A program made the translations under genes and the position numbers. Of a stretch of DNA of 64,000 bases, positions 27,352 to 36,647 are shown piece after piece (the first letter of the stretch is position 1; the number at the start of each line of letters is the position of its first letter). Under the pieces are notes generated by a model. The model ran no database searches and was not told the origin of the DNA. It saw nothing but the letters and a program-made list of their open reading frames with translations. Source of the DNA: Hydrogenophaga borbori (GTDB lineage: Bacteria; Pseudomonadota; Gammaproteobacteria; Burkholderiales; Burkholderiaceae_C); contig NZ_QVLS01000005.1 in NCBI RefSeq assembly GCF_003417535.1, positions 193,501 to 257,500 on the forward strand. The letters run 5' to 3'.

Positions 27352-28266
27352 ATGGCCTTCACCAGCGACAACCTGCGCACCTTCCTGGCGGTGTTGGACA
27401 CCGGCTCCTTCTCGGCCGCCGCGCGCCAGCTGGGCCGCGTGCCCTCGGCGGTGAGCATGGCCATCGCGCAGTTGGAGGCCGAGCTGGACCTGGTGCTGTT
27501 CGACCGCAGCGCGCGCGAGCCCCGGCCCACCGACGTGGCGCGCGCGCTGGAGCCGCAGGCGCGCCAGATCGCCAGCCAGCTGCGCCGCCTGGGCGCGCAG
27601 GCCCAGGCCCTGCACCAGGGGCTGGAGCGCCAGCTCACCATCGCCATTGCGCCCGAGCTGCTGTCGGCGCCCTGGAGCCGGTCACTGGCGGTGCTGGCCG
27701 AAGAATTTCCGGCGCTGCTGGTGGAGGTGCTGTCGGCGCCGCAGGCCGACGCCTTGCGCATGTTGCACGCCGGCGAGGCGCAGCTGGCCCTGGTGTTCGA
27801 GCGCCCGGGCAGCGACGAGCGCGAGGGCTTCCAGGAGTTGGGCACCGAGCTGTTCGTGGCCGTCATCGCCGCCGACCACCCCGAGGCCCAGGCGCGACAG
27901 GGCGCGCTGCAGCTCAACGACCTGATCGAGATCCGCCAGATCGCCGTGGCCAGCCGCGACCCGCGCGGGCGCGACCCGCGCATGCTGCTGTCGCGCCACC
28001 TCTGGCGCACCGACAGCCACCTGGCCACCCTGAGCCTGGTGCAGGCCGGCCTGGGCTGGGCCTACCTGCCGCGTCGCCTCATCGAGCCGCTGGTGGCGGC
28101 GGGCGGGCTCACCGAAATCCGCTTCGGCAACATCAGCAACCAGCTGCGCCTGTGGGTGGACGTGGTGTGGAACGCGGAGCGGCCGCTGGGCTTGGGGGCG
28201 CAGCGGTTCATCGAGCTGATGCGGCAGGCGACGCGGGAGGCGGGGGAGGGCCCTGGCCTGGGCTGA
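27352..28266 (+). CDS. LysR family regulator, likely activator of the PACE exporter
   Basis: A 304-residue LysR protein: DNA-binding segment NLRTFLAVLDTGSFSAAARQLGRVPSAVSMAIAQLEAEL then an effector domain. Its position divergent from a PACE exporter matches AceR, which in Acinetobacter activates aceI on binding exporter substrates. The T-N11-A box at 27314-27336 is a natural target and would also allow autoregulation. The start ATG follows the box closely. Confidence 0.88.
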   Translation: MAFTSDNLRTFLAVLDTGSFSAAARQLGRVPSAVSMAIAQLEAELDLVLFDRSAREPRPTDVARALEPQARQIASQLRRLGAQAQALHQGLERQLTIAIAPELLSAPWSRSLAVLAEEFPALLVEVLSAPQADALRMLHAGEAQLALVFERPGSDEREGFQELGTELFVAVIAADHPEAQARQGALQLNDLIEIRQIAVASRDPRGRDPRMLLSRHLWRTDSHLATLSLVQAGLGWAYLPRRLIEPLVAAGGLTEIRFGNISNQLRLWVDVVWNAERPLGLGAQRFIELMRQATREAGEGPGLG

Positions 28267-28339
28267 AGCGGGCGCGCGGTTCAAGAACGGGGGAGACCGA
28301 CCGATACCAGGAGCAAGGCATACCGCAACAGGAGTTCCC

Positions 28340-28543
28340 GTGGACGTTTCACCCGCCGCCATGGTCCAGGCCGTCGTGGCCAACCAGCAGGCCGACGTGG
28401 CCCAGAAGGTGCAGCTTGCGATGCTGCGCAAGTCCATGGACATGCAGGGCAGCGCCGCGCTGGCGCTGCTGCAAGGCGTCACCGGCGCGTTGCCCCTGGC
28501 CACGTCGGGCAGCGTCGGCACGCAGGTGAACGTGCTGGCCTGA
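28340..28543 (+). CDS. YjfB family protein
   Basis: A 67-residue protein (MDVSPAAMVQAVVANQQADV...) with the YjfB family pattern: helical N-terminal half QKVQLAMLRKSMDMQGSAALALLQ and a glycine/valine C-terminus. Relatives are called putative motility proteins because some belong to flagellar regulons. The start is GTG at 28340 with AGGAG seven bases upstream. It is monocistronic, 73 bp after the LysR stop and convergent with the next LysR gene. The chemotaxis receptor at 11511 fits a motile host. Confidence 0.8.
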   Translation: MDVSPAAMVQAVVANQQADVAQKVQLAMLRKSMDMQGSAALALLQGVTGALPLATSGSVGTQVNVLA

Positions 28544-28559
28544 GCTCGCGCCGCGGTCT

Positions 28560-29552
28560 TCAGGTCTTCGCCGCGCCGGGCCTCCCGGCCGCGAGCGCCA
28601 CCTCCGCCACGGTCTCGCGCAGCCAGGTGTGCGCGGCGTCGTGGTCGTGTCGGCTGTGCCAGACCGCGCGCGTGGTGGCCACGGCGGACGGGTAGGGCGG
28701 CTGGCGCATCACGAGGCCGCTGTCGCCGCGCGTGAGAGCGCGCGCCAGCGAGGCCGGCACGATGGACAGCATGTCGCTGTCGCGCAGCAGCGCAGGGATC
28801 GCGAGCGAATGCGGCACGGTCACGCGCACGCGCGGCTGCACGCCTTGCCCGCCCAGCGCCTCGTGCAGCGCGCCGCGATCGAACATCTCCGACTGGCGCG
28901 CCAGCCCGCGCTCCAGAATGAAGCCATCCACCGCGCCTTCCTCCTGCCCACCCACCGAGATGGTGACCAGCGGGTGGCGCGCGAGGGCCGTCAGCGTGAG
29001 CCGGCCGCGCGACGCCGGGTGGTCCTTGCGCATCAGGATCGCCTCGCCCTGCGACAGCAGCGTGCGCGCGCTCATGCGCGGTGGCACCTGCGAGAAGATG
29101 CCGATCGCGAGATCAATGCGGCCGAGGTCGATCTGCTCGGCCAGATCCAGCCGCGTGGACGGGCGGATGACCAGGTCCACGCCCGGCGCGGCGCGCTGCA
29201 GCTTGCGCGCCAGCGGCGCTACCAGAACGGCGGTGACGTGGTCGTTGGCCGCGATGACGAACTGGCGCTGCGAGGCGCGCGGCGAGAACGGCGCCACGTC
29301 CAGCGTCGATTCGATGCGGCGCAGCGCGTCGCGCAGCGCGGGCGCCATGCGCAGCGCGCCGCCGGTGGGCACCATGCCGCGCCCGGTGCGAACGAACAAC
29401 TCGTCGCCCACCACCTCGCGCAGGCGCGACAGCGCGTGGCTCACGGCCGACTGGCTCAGGTGCAGCCGGCGCCCCGCGAGCACCAGGTTGCGTTCTTCGA
29501 AGACCGCGTCGAAGACCTTCAGCAGATTGAGGTCCACCTTGCCGATGCTCAT
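28560..29552 (-). CDS. LysR family regulator (PnbR-like position)
   Basis: A 330-residue LysR protein with the DNA-binding segment VDLNLLKVFDAVFEERNLVLAGRRLHLSQSAVSHALSRLREVVGDELFVRT, as in NahR/NodD-type activators of aromatic catabolism. The ATG at 29552 is chosen because this motif starts right after it; the frame opens at 29687. It is divergent from the Bug-pnbB-pnbA operon, with a clear inverted repeat in between. The position mirrors PnbR beside pnbAB in Pseudomonas, but PnbR identity is an inference from context. Confidence 0.88.
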   Translation of the reverse strand: MSIGKVDLNLLKVFDAVFEERNLVLAGRRLHLSQSAVSHALSRLREVVGDELFVRTGRGMVPTGGALRMAPALRDALRRIESTLDVAPFSPRASQRQFVIAANDHVTAVLVAPLARKLQRAAPGVDLVIRPSTRLDLAEQIDLGRIDLAIGIFSQVPPRMSARTLLSQGEAILMRKDHPASRGRLTLTALARHPLVTISVGGQEEGAVDGFILERGLARQSEMFDRGALHEALGGQGVQPRVRVTVPHSLAIPALLRDSDMLSIVPASLARALTRGDSGLVMRQPPYPSAVATTRAVWHSRHDHDAAHTWLRETVAEVALAAGRPGAAKT

Positions 29553-29577
29553 GAGTGCCCACTCCGATATGAATGCC

Positions 29578-29596
29578 GTGCAATGAACCATTGCAC
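29578..29596. promoter_or_regulatory. inverted repeat in the LysR-pnb divergent promoter
   Basis: GTGCAAT-GAACC-ATTGCAC is a perfect 7-bp inverted repeat with a five-base spacer. It lies 25 bp upstream of the LysR ATG and 82 bp upstream of the Bug ATG. This is the expected place of a LysR recognition site that controls both directions. Confidence 0.65.
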
Positions 29597-29677
29597 AGAG
29601 ACCAGTTCCCTGCAACCCGCGATCGTCGCAGCATTCGGTCCATCGGCGATCGGTCGCCGTTGAAAGCAGAGGACCCC

Positions 29678-30655
29678 ATGAATGCACTCTCCCGTCGCGC
29701 GTTCGCGCAACTGCTGGCGGCGCTGCCGGTCGCCGGCGCCTCGTGGCCCTTGCGGGCCAACACCCCGGGCAAGATGCTCGTGGGCTACCCCGCCGGTGGC
29801 ACGCTGGACACCACGGCGCGCCACCTCGCCGACGCGTGGCGGCGCGATGGCCGCACGTACATCGTGGACAACCGCGCCGGTGCAGCCGGGCGCATCGCCA
29901 ACAGCCAGCTCAAGCGCGAAACCGCCGACGGCAACACCCTGCTGTGCACGCACACCTCGGCGCTCACCATCTACCCGCACGTCTACACGAAGCTCCAGTA
30001 CGACGCCGATGCCGACTTCGTGCCCGTGTCTTCCGTGGTCACGGCGGGCTGCGCCTTCGCGGTCAGCGGCACCGTGCCCGCCAGCGTGAAGACCTTGCCC
30101 GAGTACGTGGCCTGGGTGCGCCAGACGCCCCGCGCGGCCCTCTACGCCTCGCCCGCCGCGGGTTCGGTGGCGCACTTCCTGGGCTACCAGCTGTCGGAAG
30201 CGGGTGGCCTGAAGCTGGAGCACATCGCCTACCGCGGATCGGCCCCCGCCATGCAAGACCTGCTGGGCGGGCAGATCCCCGCGTACTTCGGTTTCGTGGC
30301 CGACTTCCTGCCCTACCTGCAGCAGGGCAAGGTCCGCATCCTGGGCGTGACGAGCGAGCAGCGCTCGCGCTTTCTGCCGAGCGTGGCCACCTTCGGCGAG
30401 CAAGGCTTCGGCCAGATCCGTGGCGCGGAAACCTACGGCGTCTTTGTGCCACCCGGCACGCCGGCCGACACCGTCAACGCCCTGCACGCCGCCATCGAGA
30501 AGGCCAGTCGCGATGCCGCGCTGCGCGCCGGCTACGAGAAGGTGGGCCTGGAGGTGCGCACGCGCACGCCGAAGGAGTTCGCGGCCATGATCCGCCAGGA
30601 ACGCGAGACCTGGGCGCCGGTGGTGCGCGCCTCGGGCTTTCGCATGGAGGAGTGA
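29678..30655 (+). CDS. Bug/TctC family solute-binding protein
   Basis: A 325-residue periplasmic binding protein. The N-terminus (SRRAFAQLLAALPVAGA) has a twin-arginine-like pair before the hydrophobic core, followed by the Bug motifs KMLVGYPAGGTLDTTARHL, VDNRAGAAGRIANSQLKRET and GEQGFGQIRGAETYGVFVPP. It is the first gene of the putative 4-nitrobenzoate operon, 3 bp before pnbB. It probably captures the nitroaromatic acid or a close analogue. No TctA/TctB is present at this locus. Confidence 0.88.
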   Translation: MNALSRRAFAQLLAALPVAGASWPLRANTPGKMLVGYPAGGTLDTTARHLADAWRRDGRTYIVDNRAGAAGRIANSQLKRETADGNTLLCTHTSALTIYPHVYTKLQYDADADFVPVSSVVTAGCAFAVSGTVPASVKTLPEYVAWVRQTPRAALYASPAAGSVAHFLGYQLSEAGGLKLEHIAYRGSAPAMQDLLGGQIPAYFGFVADFLPYLQQGKVRILGVTSEQRSRFLPSVATFGEQGFGQIRGAETYGVFVPPGTPADTVNALHAAIEKASRDAALRAGYEKVGLEVRTRTPKEFAAMIRQERETWAPVVRASGFRMEE

Positions 30656-30658
30656 GCC

Positions 30659-31216
30659 ATGTCCGCAGACACCGTCATTCGCGAACGAGATGAACTCATC
30701 GAACGCTGCCTGCCTTTTCTCGCCGAAGTGAAGGACATGACGGCGGGCACCGAGGTCGAGCGCTGGCTCAATGAGCAGCGTGGCCCGGGCAGCGCGCTCT
30801 ACGACAACCTGGCGCGCCTGATCAGGCGGGGCGTGCAGGACGGGTGGGCCGCCAACGTCGAGATCGACGGACCCATCTACCGCCGCAGCCGCTTGCTGGA
30901 GCCGTCGCAACGCACGCACCACTTCAGCATCACCGCCGTCTACATGGACAGCCGGGGCAACACGCAAGGCAATCCTGGCGGCACCTACCGCGGCCAATAC
31001 CACGCGCATCCCTATGGCGAATTCAACATGGTGATCCCCGTGACGCCGGGGGCCGCGCTGGCCGGGCCCAACGGCTGGTGCGAGGCCGGCTGGACCGCGC
31101 CGCCGCCTGGCAGCCACCACTACCCCGAAGCCAAAGGTGGCGCGGTGATTGCGCTGTTCTTCCTGCCGGCCGGGCGCATCGCTTACCACCCCGCGCCGGG
31201 CGAGGGCGCGCGATGA
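30659..31216 (+). CDS. pnbB: 4-hydroxylaminobenzoate lyase (PnbB/DUF4863 family)
   Basis: A 185-residue cytosolic protein of the DUF4863 (PnbB) family. The core contains HHFSITAVYMDSRGNTQGNP, GGTYRGQYHAHPYGEFNMVIP and a late HHYPEAKGGAVIALFFLPAGRIAYH, a cupin-like fold with conserved histidines. Characterised members convert 4-hydroxylaminobenzoate to protocatechuate and ammonia. It overlaps the nitroreductase start by four bases, which matches a two-step pathway (reduction by PnbA, then this lyase). Assignment relies on family resemblance plus the adjacent nitroreductase. Confidence 0.82.
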   Translation: MSADTVIRERDELIERCLPFLAEVKDMTAGTEVERWLNEQRGPGSALYDNLARLIRRGVQDGWAANVEIDGPIYRRSRLLEPSQRTHHFSITAVYMDSRGNTQGNPGGTYRGQYHAHPYGEFNMVIPVTPGAALAGPNGWCEAGWTAPPPGSHHYPEAKGGAVIALFFLPAGRIAYHPAPGEGAR

Positions 31217-31902
31217 GCACGTCGACGTTCGACACCACCGCCTGCCTCGATGGCTTGCTGCGCTCGCGCTGCTCGGTGCGAGCGTTTCGCGACGAAGCCG
31301 TGCCTCGCGAGACGGTGCTCGAGATCCTGCGCGTGGCGTCGCGCGCGCCGAGCAATTCGAACACGCAGCCCTGGCAGGTCTATGCGCTCGCGGGCCCGGC
31401 GATCCGCGAGCTGGAGGCCGCCATTGCCGCCGTGTTCGACAGCGGCCAACTGCCGCCGCCGCACCACTTCCCGGTGCCTTTGCCAGACGAATACGGCGTG
31501 CGCCAGGCCGACTTTGCCGCGCGCTACTACCAGGCCCTGGGCATCGACCGCAGCGACGCCGCTGCCCGCGCCCGCCAGACGCGGCGCAACTTCGGCTTCT
31601 TCGGCGCGCCGGTGGGCCTGATCTTCGCCATCGACGCCTGCCTGAAGCCGCACAGCTGGCTGGACCTGGGCCTCTTCCTGCAGAGCGTGATGCTCGCGGC
31701 GCGCGCGCGCGGGCTCGACACCTGTCCGCAGGTGAGCTTCGCGCCCTACCACGCGGTCATCGCGCCGTTGCTGGGCATGCCTGACGGGCAGGTGACGGTG
31801 TGTGGCCTGTCCCTGGGCTACCGCGACGAGCGCGCGCCGGTGAACAGTGTCGAGACGCCGCGGCGTGGCGTGGACGCCTTCGTGCGAACGCTGGGGTTCT
31901 GA
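31213..31902 (+). CDS. pnbA: nitroreductase (PnbA-like 4-nitrobenzoate reductase)
   Basis: A 229-residue FMN-dependent nitroreductase. RCSVRAFRDEAVPRETV and SRAPSNSNTQPWQVYAL bind the FMN phosphate and ring, and FFGAPVGLIFAIDACLKPHSWLDLGLFLQ and CGLSLGYRDE complete the fold. PnbA reduces 4-nitrobenzoate to 4-hydroxylaminobenzoate with NADPH. The ATGA overlap with the lyase gene couples their translation. Substrate is inferred from PnbB; nitroreductases are broad. It ends the operon. Confidence 0.85.
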   Translation: MSTSTFDTTACLDGLLRSRCSVRAFRDEAVPRETVLEILRVASRAPSNSNTQPWQVYALAGPAIRELEAAIAAVFDSGQLPPPHHFPVPLPDEYGVRQADFAARYYQALGIDRSDAAARARQTRRNFGFFGAPVGLIFAIDACLKPHSWLDLGLFLQSVMLAARARGLDTCPQVSFAPYHAVIAPLLGMPDGQVTVCGLSLGYRDERAPVNSVETPRRGVDAFVRTLGF

Positions 31903-31954
31903 CGATCGCCCCTGTCTTGGCGTTCACGCCATGCAATGGGCTGGTCGCCAGCGC

Positions 31955-33388
31955 TCAGCCGCGCCCCCGCTCGGCGTCCCAACCGCCACCCAAGGCCCGG
32001 ATCAGCCGCACCGTGGCCTGCTGCCGCGCCGCCTCCACGCGCTGCGCCTGGCGGCGGTTCAGCAGTTCGTTGCGGCGCGCGTCCAGCAGCTCGAGCTGGC
32101 TCACCAGCCCGTTGCGCCAGCGCGTTTCCGAGATCGCGCTGGCGCGCTGCGCGGCGCTGACCGCGCGGCCTTGCGCCAAGGATTGCTCGCGCAACAGGCG
32201 CAGGGCCGAGAGCTGGTCCTCCACCTCGCGCAGGGCGTTGAGCACCTGGCTGCGGTACTGAGCTGCGGCGGCGTCGAAGCCGGCCCGCGCGTCCTGCACG
32301 CCGGCCTCGCGCCGGCCGCCGTCGAACAGCGGCAGCGACAGCAGCGCGCCCACGCCCCAGGAGCGCGCGGACCACTGGAACAGCTCGCCGAGTTCCGGCG
32401 AGGCATGGCCTGCCGCACCGGTGAGCGAGACCCGCGGGAACCAGGCGGCCTGGGCCACGCCCACGCGGGCCTGCGCGGCCAGCAAGGCGGCCTGCGCGGC
32501 GGCCACGTCGGGCCGGCGCGCGAGCACGGTGGCCGGCACGCCGGCCGGAATCGCGGGCAGTGCGCGCGCCGTGGTGGTGGCGGCCAGCGAGAAACCCGAG
32601 GCGGGTTCGCCAAGCAGCACGGCCAGCGCGTGTTCGAGTTCGGCGCGCGCGCGGTCCAGCGCGATCACCTCGGCCTCGGTCGCCGCCAGTTCGGTCTGGA
32701 TGCGGATGACCTCGAGCTCGGCCACGTCGCCCGCTTCGAAGCGGCGCTGCGTCAGGCGCAGGGTGTCGGCATAGGCCGTGGCGGTGTCGCGCATCAGCGC
32801 GCGTTCGGTGTCGGTGGCGCGCAAGGCCAGGTAGGTCTGCGCCACCTCGGCCTGCACCAGCAGGCGCGTGCTCTGCAGCAAGGCCTCGCGCGACTGCGCG
32901 TCGAGCGATGCGGCGTCCTGCGCGCGCGCGAGGCGGCCGAACAGGTCCACTTCGTACGAGAGGTTCAGGCCCGCCTGCAGCAGCGTGGCGGGCGCCGGTC
33001 CGTTCGCGGTGTCGGCGCCCGCGCCGCGTTGGGCCGAGGCGCTGGCGCCGATCTGTGGCGCCCGCTGCGCCTGTGCGCCGCGCAGCAGCGCGCGCGCCTG
33101 GGCCAGCCGCGCGGCGGCCTGCTGGATGTCGGTGTTGCCCGCGGCCGAGCGTTCGATCAGTTCATCGAGCACCGGGTCGCCGAAGGCCTTCCACCAGGTG
33201 CCGCGGCTCTGGGCCTCGGCGGGCGGGGCGGTGGTCCACTGCGCAGCGTCCGTGGCCTGCGCGGCCTGGCCCTGTTCCTTGAATTGCGCCGGCGTGTCCA
33301 CCGACGCGGGCAGCGGCGGCAGCGCGGTGGCGCAGCCGGCCAGTACCAGGGCAGCGGCCAGTGGCAGGAGGCGGTTGATGGCGTTCAT
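31955..33388 (-). CDS. efflux RND outer-membrane channel lipoprotein (NodT/OprM family)
   Basis: A 477-residue lipoprotein, lipobox LAGC near residue 18 and two repeats of the outer membrane efflux domain (for example WKAFGDPVLDELIERSAAGN and ARVGVAQAAWFPRVSLTGAAG). It forms the trimeric outer-membrane exit tube of the pump. The ATG at 33388 gives a standard signal peptide; the frame opens at 33454. It is the third gene of the adaptor-pump-channel operon, 13 bp after the pump gene. Confidence 0.93.
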   Translation of the reverse strand: MNAINRLLPLAAALVLAGCATALPPLPASVDTPAQFKEQGQAAQATDAAQWTTAPPAEAQSRGTWWKAFGDPVLDELIERSAAGNTDIQQAAARLAQARALLRGAQAQRAPQIGASASAQRGAGADTANGPAPATLLQAGLNLSYEVDLFGRLARAQDAASLDAQSREALLQSTRLLVQAEVAQTYLALRATDTERALMRDTATAYADTLRLTQRRFEAGDVAELEVIRIQTELAATEAEVIALDRARAELEHALAVLLGEPASGFSLAATTTARALPAIPAGVPATVLARRPDVAAAQAALLAAQARVGVAQAAWFPRVSLTGAAGHASPELGELFQWSARSWGVGALLSLPLFDGGRREAGVQDARAGFDAAAAQYRSQVLNALREVEDQLSALRLLREQSLAQGRAVSAAQRASAISETRWRNGLVSQLELLDARRNELLNRRQAQRVEAARQQATVRLIRALGGGWDAERGRG

Positions 33389-33401
33389 GGTGGGAAATCC
33401 T

Positions 33402-36400
33402 TCAATGCGTGACCGGGGCCGCGGGCAGGGGCCGGGCGTCGGCGCCGCTGGCAAAGCCCTCGAAGTGGGGCGTCTCGCCGTGTTGCCGCAGGGGGCGGTT
33501 GCCCGTCAGCTGGCGCAGCAGCACGTAGAACACCGGCGTGAGGAAGAGGCCGAAGGCGGTCACGCCGATCATTCCGGCGAACACCGCCACGCCCATGGCC
33601 GAGCGCATCTCGGCGCCGGCGCCGCTGGCCAGCACCAGGGGCAGCACGCCCATGACGAAGGCCAGCGAGGTCATGAGGATGGGGCGCAGGCGCAGGCGGC
33701 TGGCTTCGATGGCGGCCTGCACCGGCGTGCGGCCCGCGAACTCCAGTTCGCGCGCGAACTCGACGATCAGGATGGCGTTCTTCGCCGACAGGCCCACCAG
33801 AACGATCAGACCGATCTGCGTGAAGACGTTGTTGTCCCCGCCGTCCAGCCACACCCCTGTCATGGCCGCGAGCAGGCCCATGGGCACGATGAGGAGGATG
33901 GACAGCGGCAGCGTCAGGCTCTCGTACTGCGCGGCCAGCACCAGGAACACCAGCAGGATGGCCAGCGGGAACACCCAGAGCGCGGAATGGCCCGCCAGGA
34001 TCTCCTGGTAGGTGAGTTCGGTCCATTCGAAGCCGATGCCGGCGGGCAGGGTTTCGGCGGCGATGCGTTCGATGGCGGCCTGTGCCTGGCCAGACGAGAA
34101 GCCAGGCGCCGGGCCACCGTTGATGTCGGCCGTGAGGTAGCCGTTGTAGCGCATGGCGCGCTCGGGGCCGAAGCTGGCATCGACCTTCATCAGAGCCGAC
34201 AGCGGGATCATCTCGCCGCTGGTGGCGCGCACCTTGAGCAGGCCGATGTCTTCGGCGCGCGCGCGGTAGGGCGCGTCGGCCTGGGCGCGCACGCTGTAGG
34301 TGCGGCCGAAGCGGTTGAAGTCGTTCACGTACAGGCTGCCGAGGTAGATCTGCAGGGTGTCGAAGATTTCCGTCACGGGCACGCCGAGCTGGCGCGCCCT
34401 GGTGCGGTCGATGTCGGCGTAGAGCTGCGGCACGTTGACCTGCCAGCTCGTGAACATGCCGGCCAGCTCGGGCGTCTGGTAGGCCTTGGCCATGAAGGCC
34501 TTCACCGCCGCGTCCATGGCCTCGTAGCCGAGCGAGGCCTGGTCTTCGAGTTGCAGCTTGAAACCGCCGGTGGTGCCCAGGCCCGCCACCGGTGGCGGCG
34601 GGAACATCACCACGAAGGCGTCCTGGATCTCGCCATAGGCCTGGTTCAACTGGCCCGCCACGGCGGCGCCGCTCTGGTCGGCGTTCCTGCGCTCGGCGAA
34701 GGGCTTGAGTGTGGCGAACACGATGCCCGCGTTGGAGCTGTTGGTGAAGCCGTTGATGGACAGGCCCGGGAAGGCGATGGCGTCTTCCACGTTGGGGTTT
34801 TGCCGGGTGATCTCGCCCATGCGCTGGATGACCGCGTCGGTGCGGTCCAGCGTGGCGCCGTCGGGCAACTGCGCGAAGCCGATCAGGTACTGCTTGTCCT
34901 GCGCGGGCACGAAGCCGCTGGGCACGGCCTTGAACAGGCCAACGGTCAGGCCCGCGAGCGCGAGGTAGATCGCCATCATCAGCGCCTTGCGCCCGATGGC
35001 GCGGTGCACGCCGCCGCTGTAGGACGCGGCGCCGCGGAGGAACACGCGGTTGAAGGCGCGGAAGAAGCCGCCGAACGCGCGGTCCATGCCGCGCGTGAGC
35101 GCGTCCTTCGGTTCGTGGTGGCCCTTGAGCAGCAGGGCCGCGAGCGCCGGCGAGAGGGTGAGCGAGTTGATCGCCGAGATCACCGTGCTGATGGCGATGG
35201 TCACCGCGAACTGCTTGTAGAACTGGCCGGTGAGACCGCTGATGAAGGCCAGCGGAACGAACACGGCCACCAGCACCAGGGCGATGGCGATGATGGGCCC
35301 CGAGACCTCGCGCATGGCGCGGTAGGTGGCTTCGCGCGGGCTCAGGCCCGCCTCGATGTTGCGCTCCACGTTCTCCACCACCACGATGGCGTCGTCCACC
35401 ACGATGCCGATGGCCAGCACCAGGCCGAACAGGGACAGCGCGTTGATGGACAGGCCCAACAGGTGCAGCACCGCGAAGGTGCCCACCACGGAGACCGGCA
35501 CCGCCAGCAGGGGAATGATGGAGGCGCGCCAGGTCTGAAGGAACAGGATCACCACCAGCACCACCAGTGCGATGGCTTCCAGCAGGGTGGTGATGACCGA
35601 GTCGATGGAGGCGCGCACGAACTGCGTGGGGTCGTAGGCGATGCGGTATTCCACGCCCTCGGGCATGTGCTGCTGCAACTCGGCCATGGTGGCGCGCACC
35701 TGGGCCGAGATCTCCAGGGCGTTGGAGCCCGGGGCCTGGAACACGCCCATGCCCACGGCGGGCTGGTTGTTCAGCAGGGAGCGCAGCGAGTAGTCGGCCG
35801 CGCCCATCTCCAGGCGGGCCACGTCGCGCAGCCGCGTCACCGCGCCGTCGGTGCCGGTCTTGACGATGATGTCGCCGAACTCCTGCTCGGTCTGCAGGCG
35901 GCCCTGCGCGTTGACGGAGAGCTGCAGATCCACGCCCGGCAAGCCGGGCGAGGCACCCACCACACCGGCGGCGGCCTGCACGTTCTGGCCGCGGATGGCG
36001 GCCACCACGTCGCCGGCCGACAGGCCGCGCTGCGCCACCTTCTGCGGGTCGAGCCAGACGCGCATCGCGTAGTCGCCGCCGCCGAAGATCTGCACCTGGC
36101 CGACGCCTTCGATGCGGGCCAGCCGGTCCTTCACGTTGAGCACCGCGTAGTTGCGCAGGTAGTTGATGTCGTAGCGGTCGTTGGGCGAGACCAGGTGCAC
36201 GACCATGGTGATGTCGGGCGAGCTCTTGACGGTGGTCACGCCCAGGCGGCGCACCTCCTCGGGCAGGCGCGGCTCGGCCTGCGAGACGCGGTTCTGCACC
36301 AGTTGCTGGGCCTTGTCGGGGTCGGTGCCGAGCTGGAAGGTCACGGTCAGCGTCATCACGCCATCGGTGGTGGCCTGGCTGCCCATGTAGAGCATGCCCT

Positions 36401-36623
36401 CGACGCCATTGATGGATTCCTCCAGCGGCGTTGCCACGGTCTCGGCGATCACCTTGGGGTTGGCACCCGGGTACTGGGCGCGCACCACCACGGAGGGCGG
36501 CACCACCTCGGGGTACTCCGAGATCGGCAGCCCGCGCAGGGCGACCAGGCCGGCGATGACGATCAGCAGCGAGAGCACGCCCGCGAAGATCGGCCGGTCG
36601 ATGAAAAATTTGGAGAGGTTCAT
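33402..36623 (-). CDS. RND multidrug efflux pump, HAE1 family inner-membrane transporter
   Basis: A 1073-residue pump of full family length with about twelve transmembrane helices. It starts with NLSKFFIDRPIFAGVLSLLI and has the motif RGLPISEYPEVVPPSVVVRAQYPGA. Helix 4 carries the proton-relay pair (GIVVDDAIVVVENVERN), and the FISGLTGQFYKQFAV and VYVNDFNRFGR-like segments match AcrB/MexF. It exports hydrophobic drugs or solvents using the proton gradient. The MexF-like features (for example the short N-terminus) suggest the MexEF-OprN subgroup. Confidence 0.94.
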   Translation of the reverse strand: MNLSKFFIDRPIFAGVLSLLIVIAGLVALRGLPISEYPEVVPPSVVVRAQYPGANPKVIAETVATPLEESINGVEGMLYMGSQATTDGVMTLTVTFQLGTDPDKAQQLVQNRVSQAEPRLPEEVRRLGVTTVKSSPDITMVVHLVSPNDRYDINYLRNYAVLNVKDRLARIEGVGQVQIFGGGDYAMRVWLDPQKVAQRGLSAGDVVAAIRGQNVQAAAGVVGASPGLPGVDLQLSVNAQGRLQTEQEFGDIIVKTGTDGAVTRLRDVARLEMGAADYSLRSLLNNQPAVGMGVFQAPGSNALEISAQVRATMAELQQHMPEGVEYRIAYDPTQFVRASIDSVITTLLEAIALVVLVVILFLQTWRASIIPLLAVPVSVVGTFAVLHLLGLSINALSLFGLVLAIGIVVDDAIVVVENVERNIEAGLSPREATYRAMREVSGPIIAIALVLVAVFVPLAFISGLTGQFYKQFAVTIAISTVISAINSLTLSPALAALLLKGHHEPKDALTRGMDRAFGGFFRAFNRVFLRGAASYSGGVHRAIGRKALMMAIYLALAGLTVGLFKAVPSGFVPAQDKQYLIGFAQLPDGATLDRTDAVIQRMGEITRQNPNVEDAIAFPGLSINGFTNSSNAGIVFATLKPFAERRNADQSGAAVAGQLNQAYGEIQDAFVVMFPPPPVAGLGTTGGFKLQLEDQASLGYEAMDAAVKAFMAKAYQTPELAGMFTSWQVNVPQLYADIDRTRARQLGVPVTEIFDTLQIYLGSLYVNDFNRFGRTYSVRAQADAPYRARAEDIGLLKVRATSGEMIPLSALMKVDASFGPERAMRYNGYLTADINGGPAPGFSSGQAQAAIERIAAETLPAGIGFEWTELTYQEILAGHSALWVFPLAILLVFLVLAAQYESLTLPLSILLIVPMGLLAAMTGVWLDGGDNNVFTQIGLIVLVGLSAKNAILIVEFARELEFAGRTPVQAAIEASRLRLRPILMTSLAFVMGVLPLVLASGAGAEMRSAMGVAVFAGMIGVTAFGLFLTPVFYVLLRQLTGNRPLRQHGETPHFEGFASGADARPLPAAPVTH

Positions 36624-36647
36624 GGGGAGCCGTTTCTGCGGGGCGCC

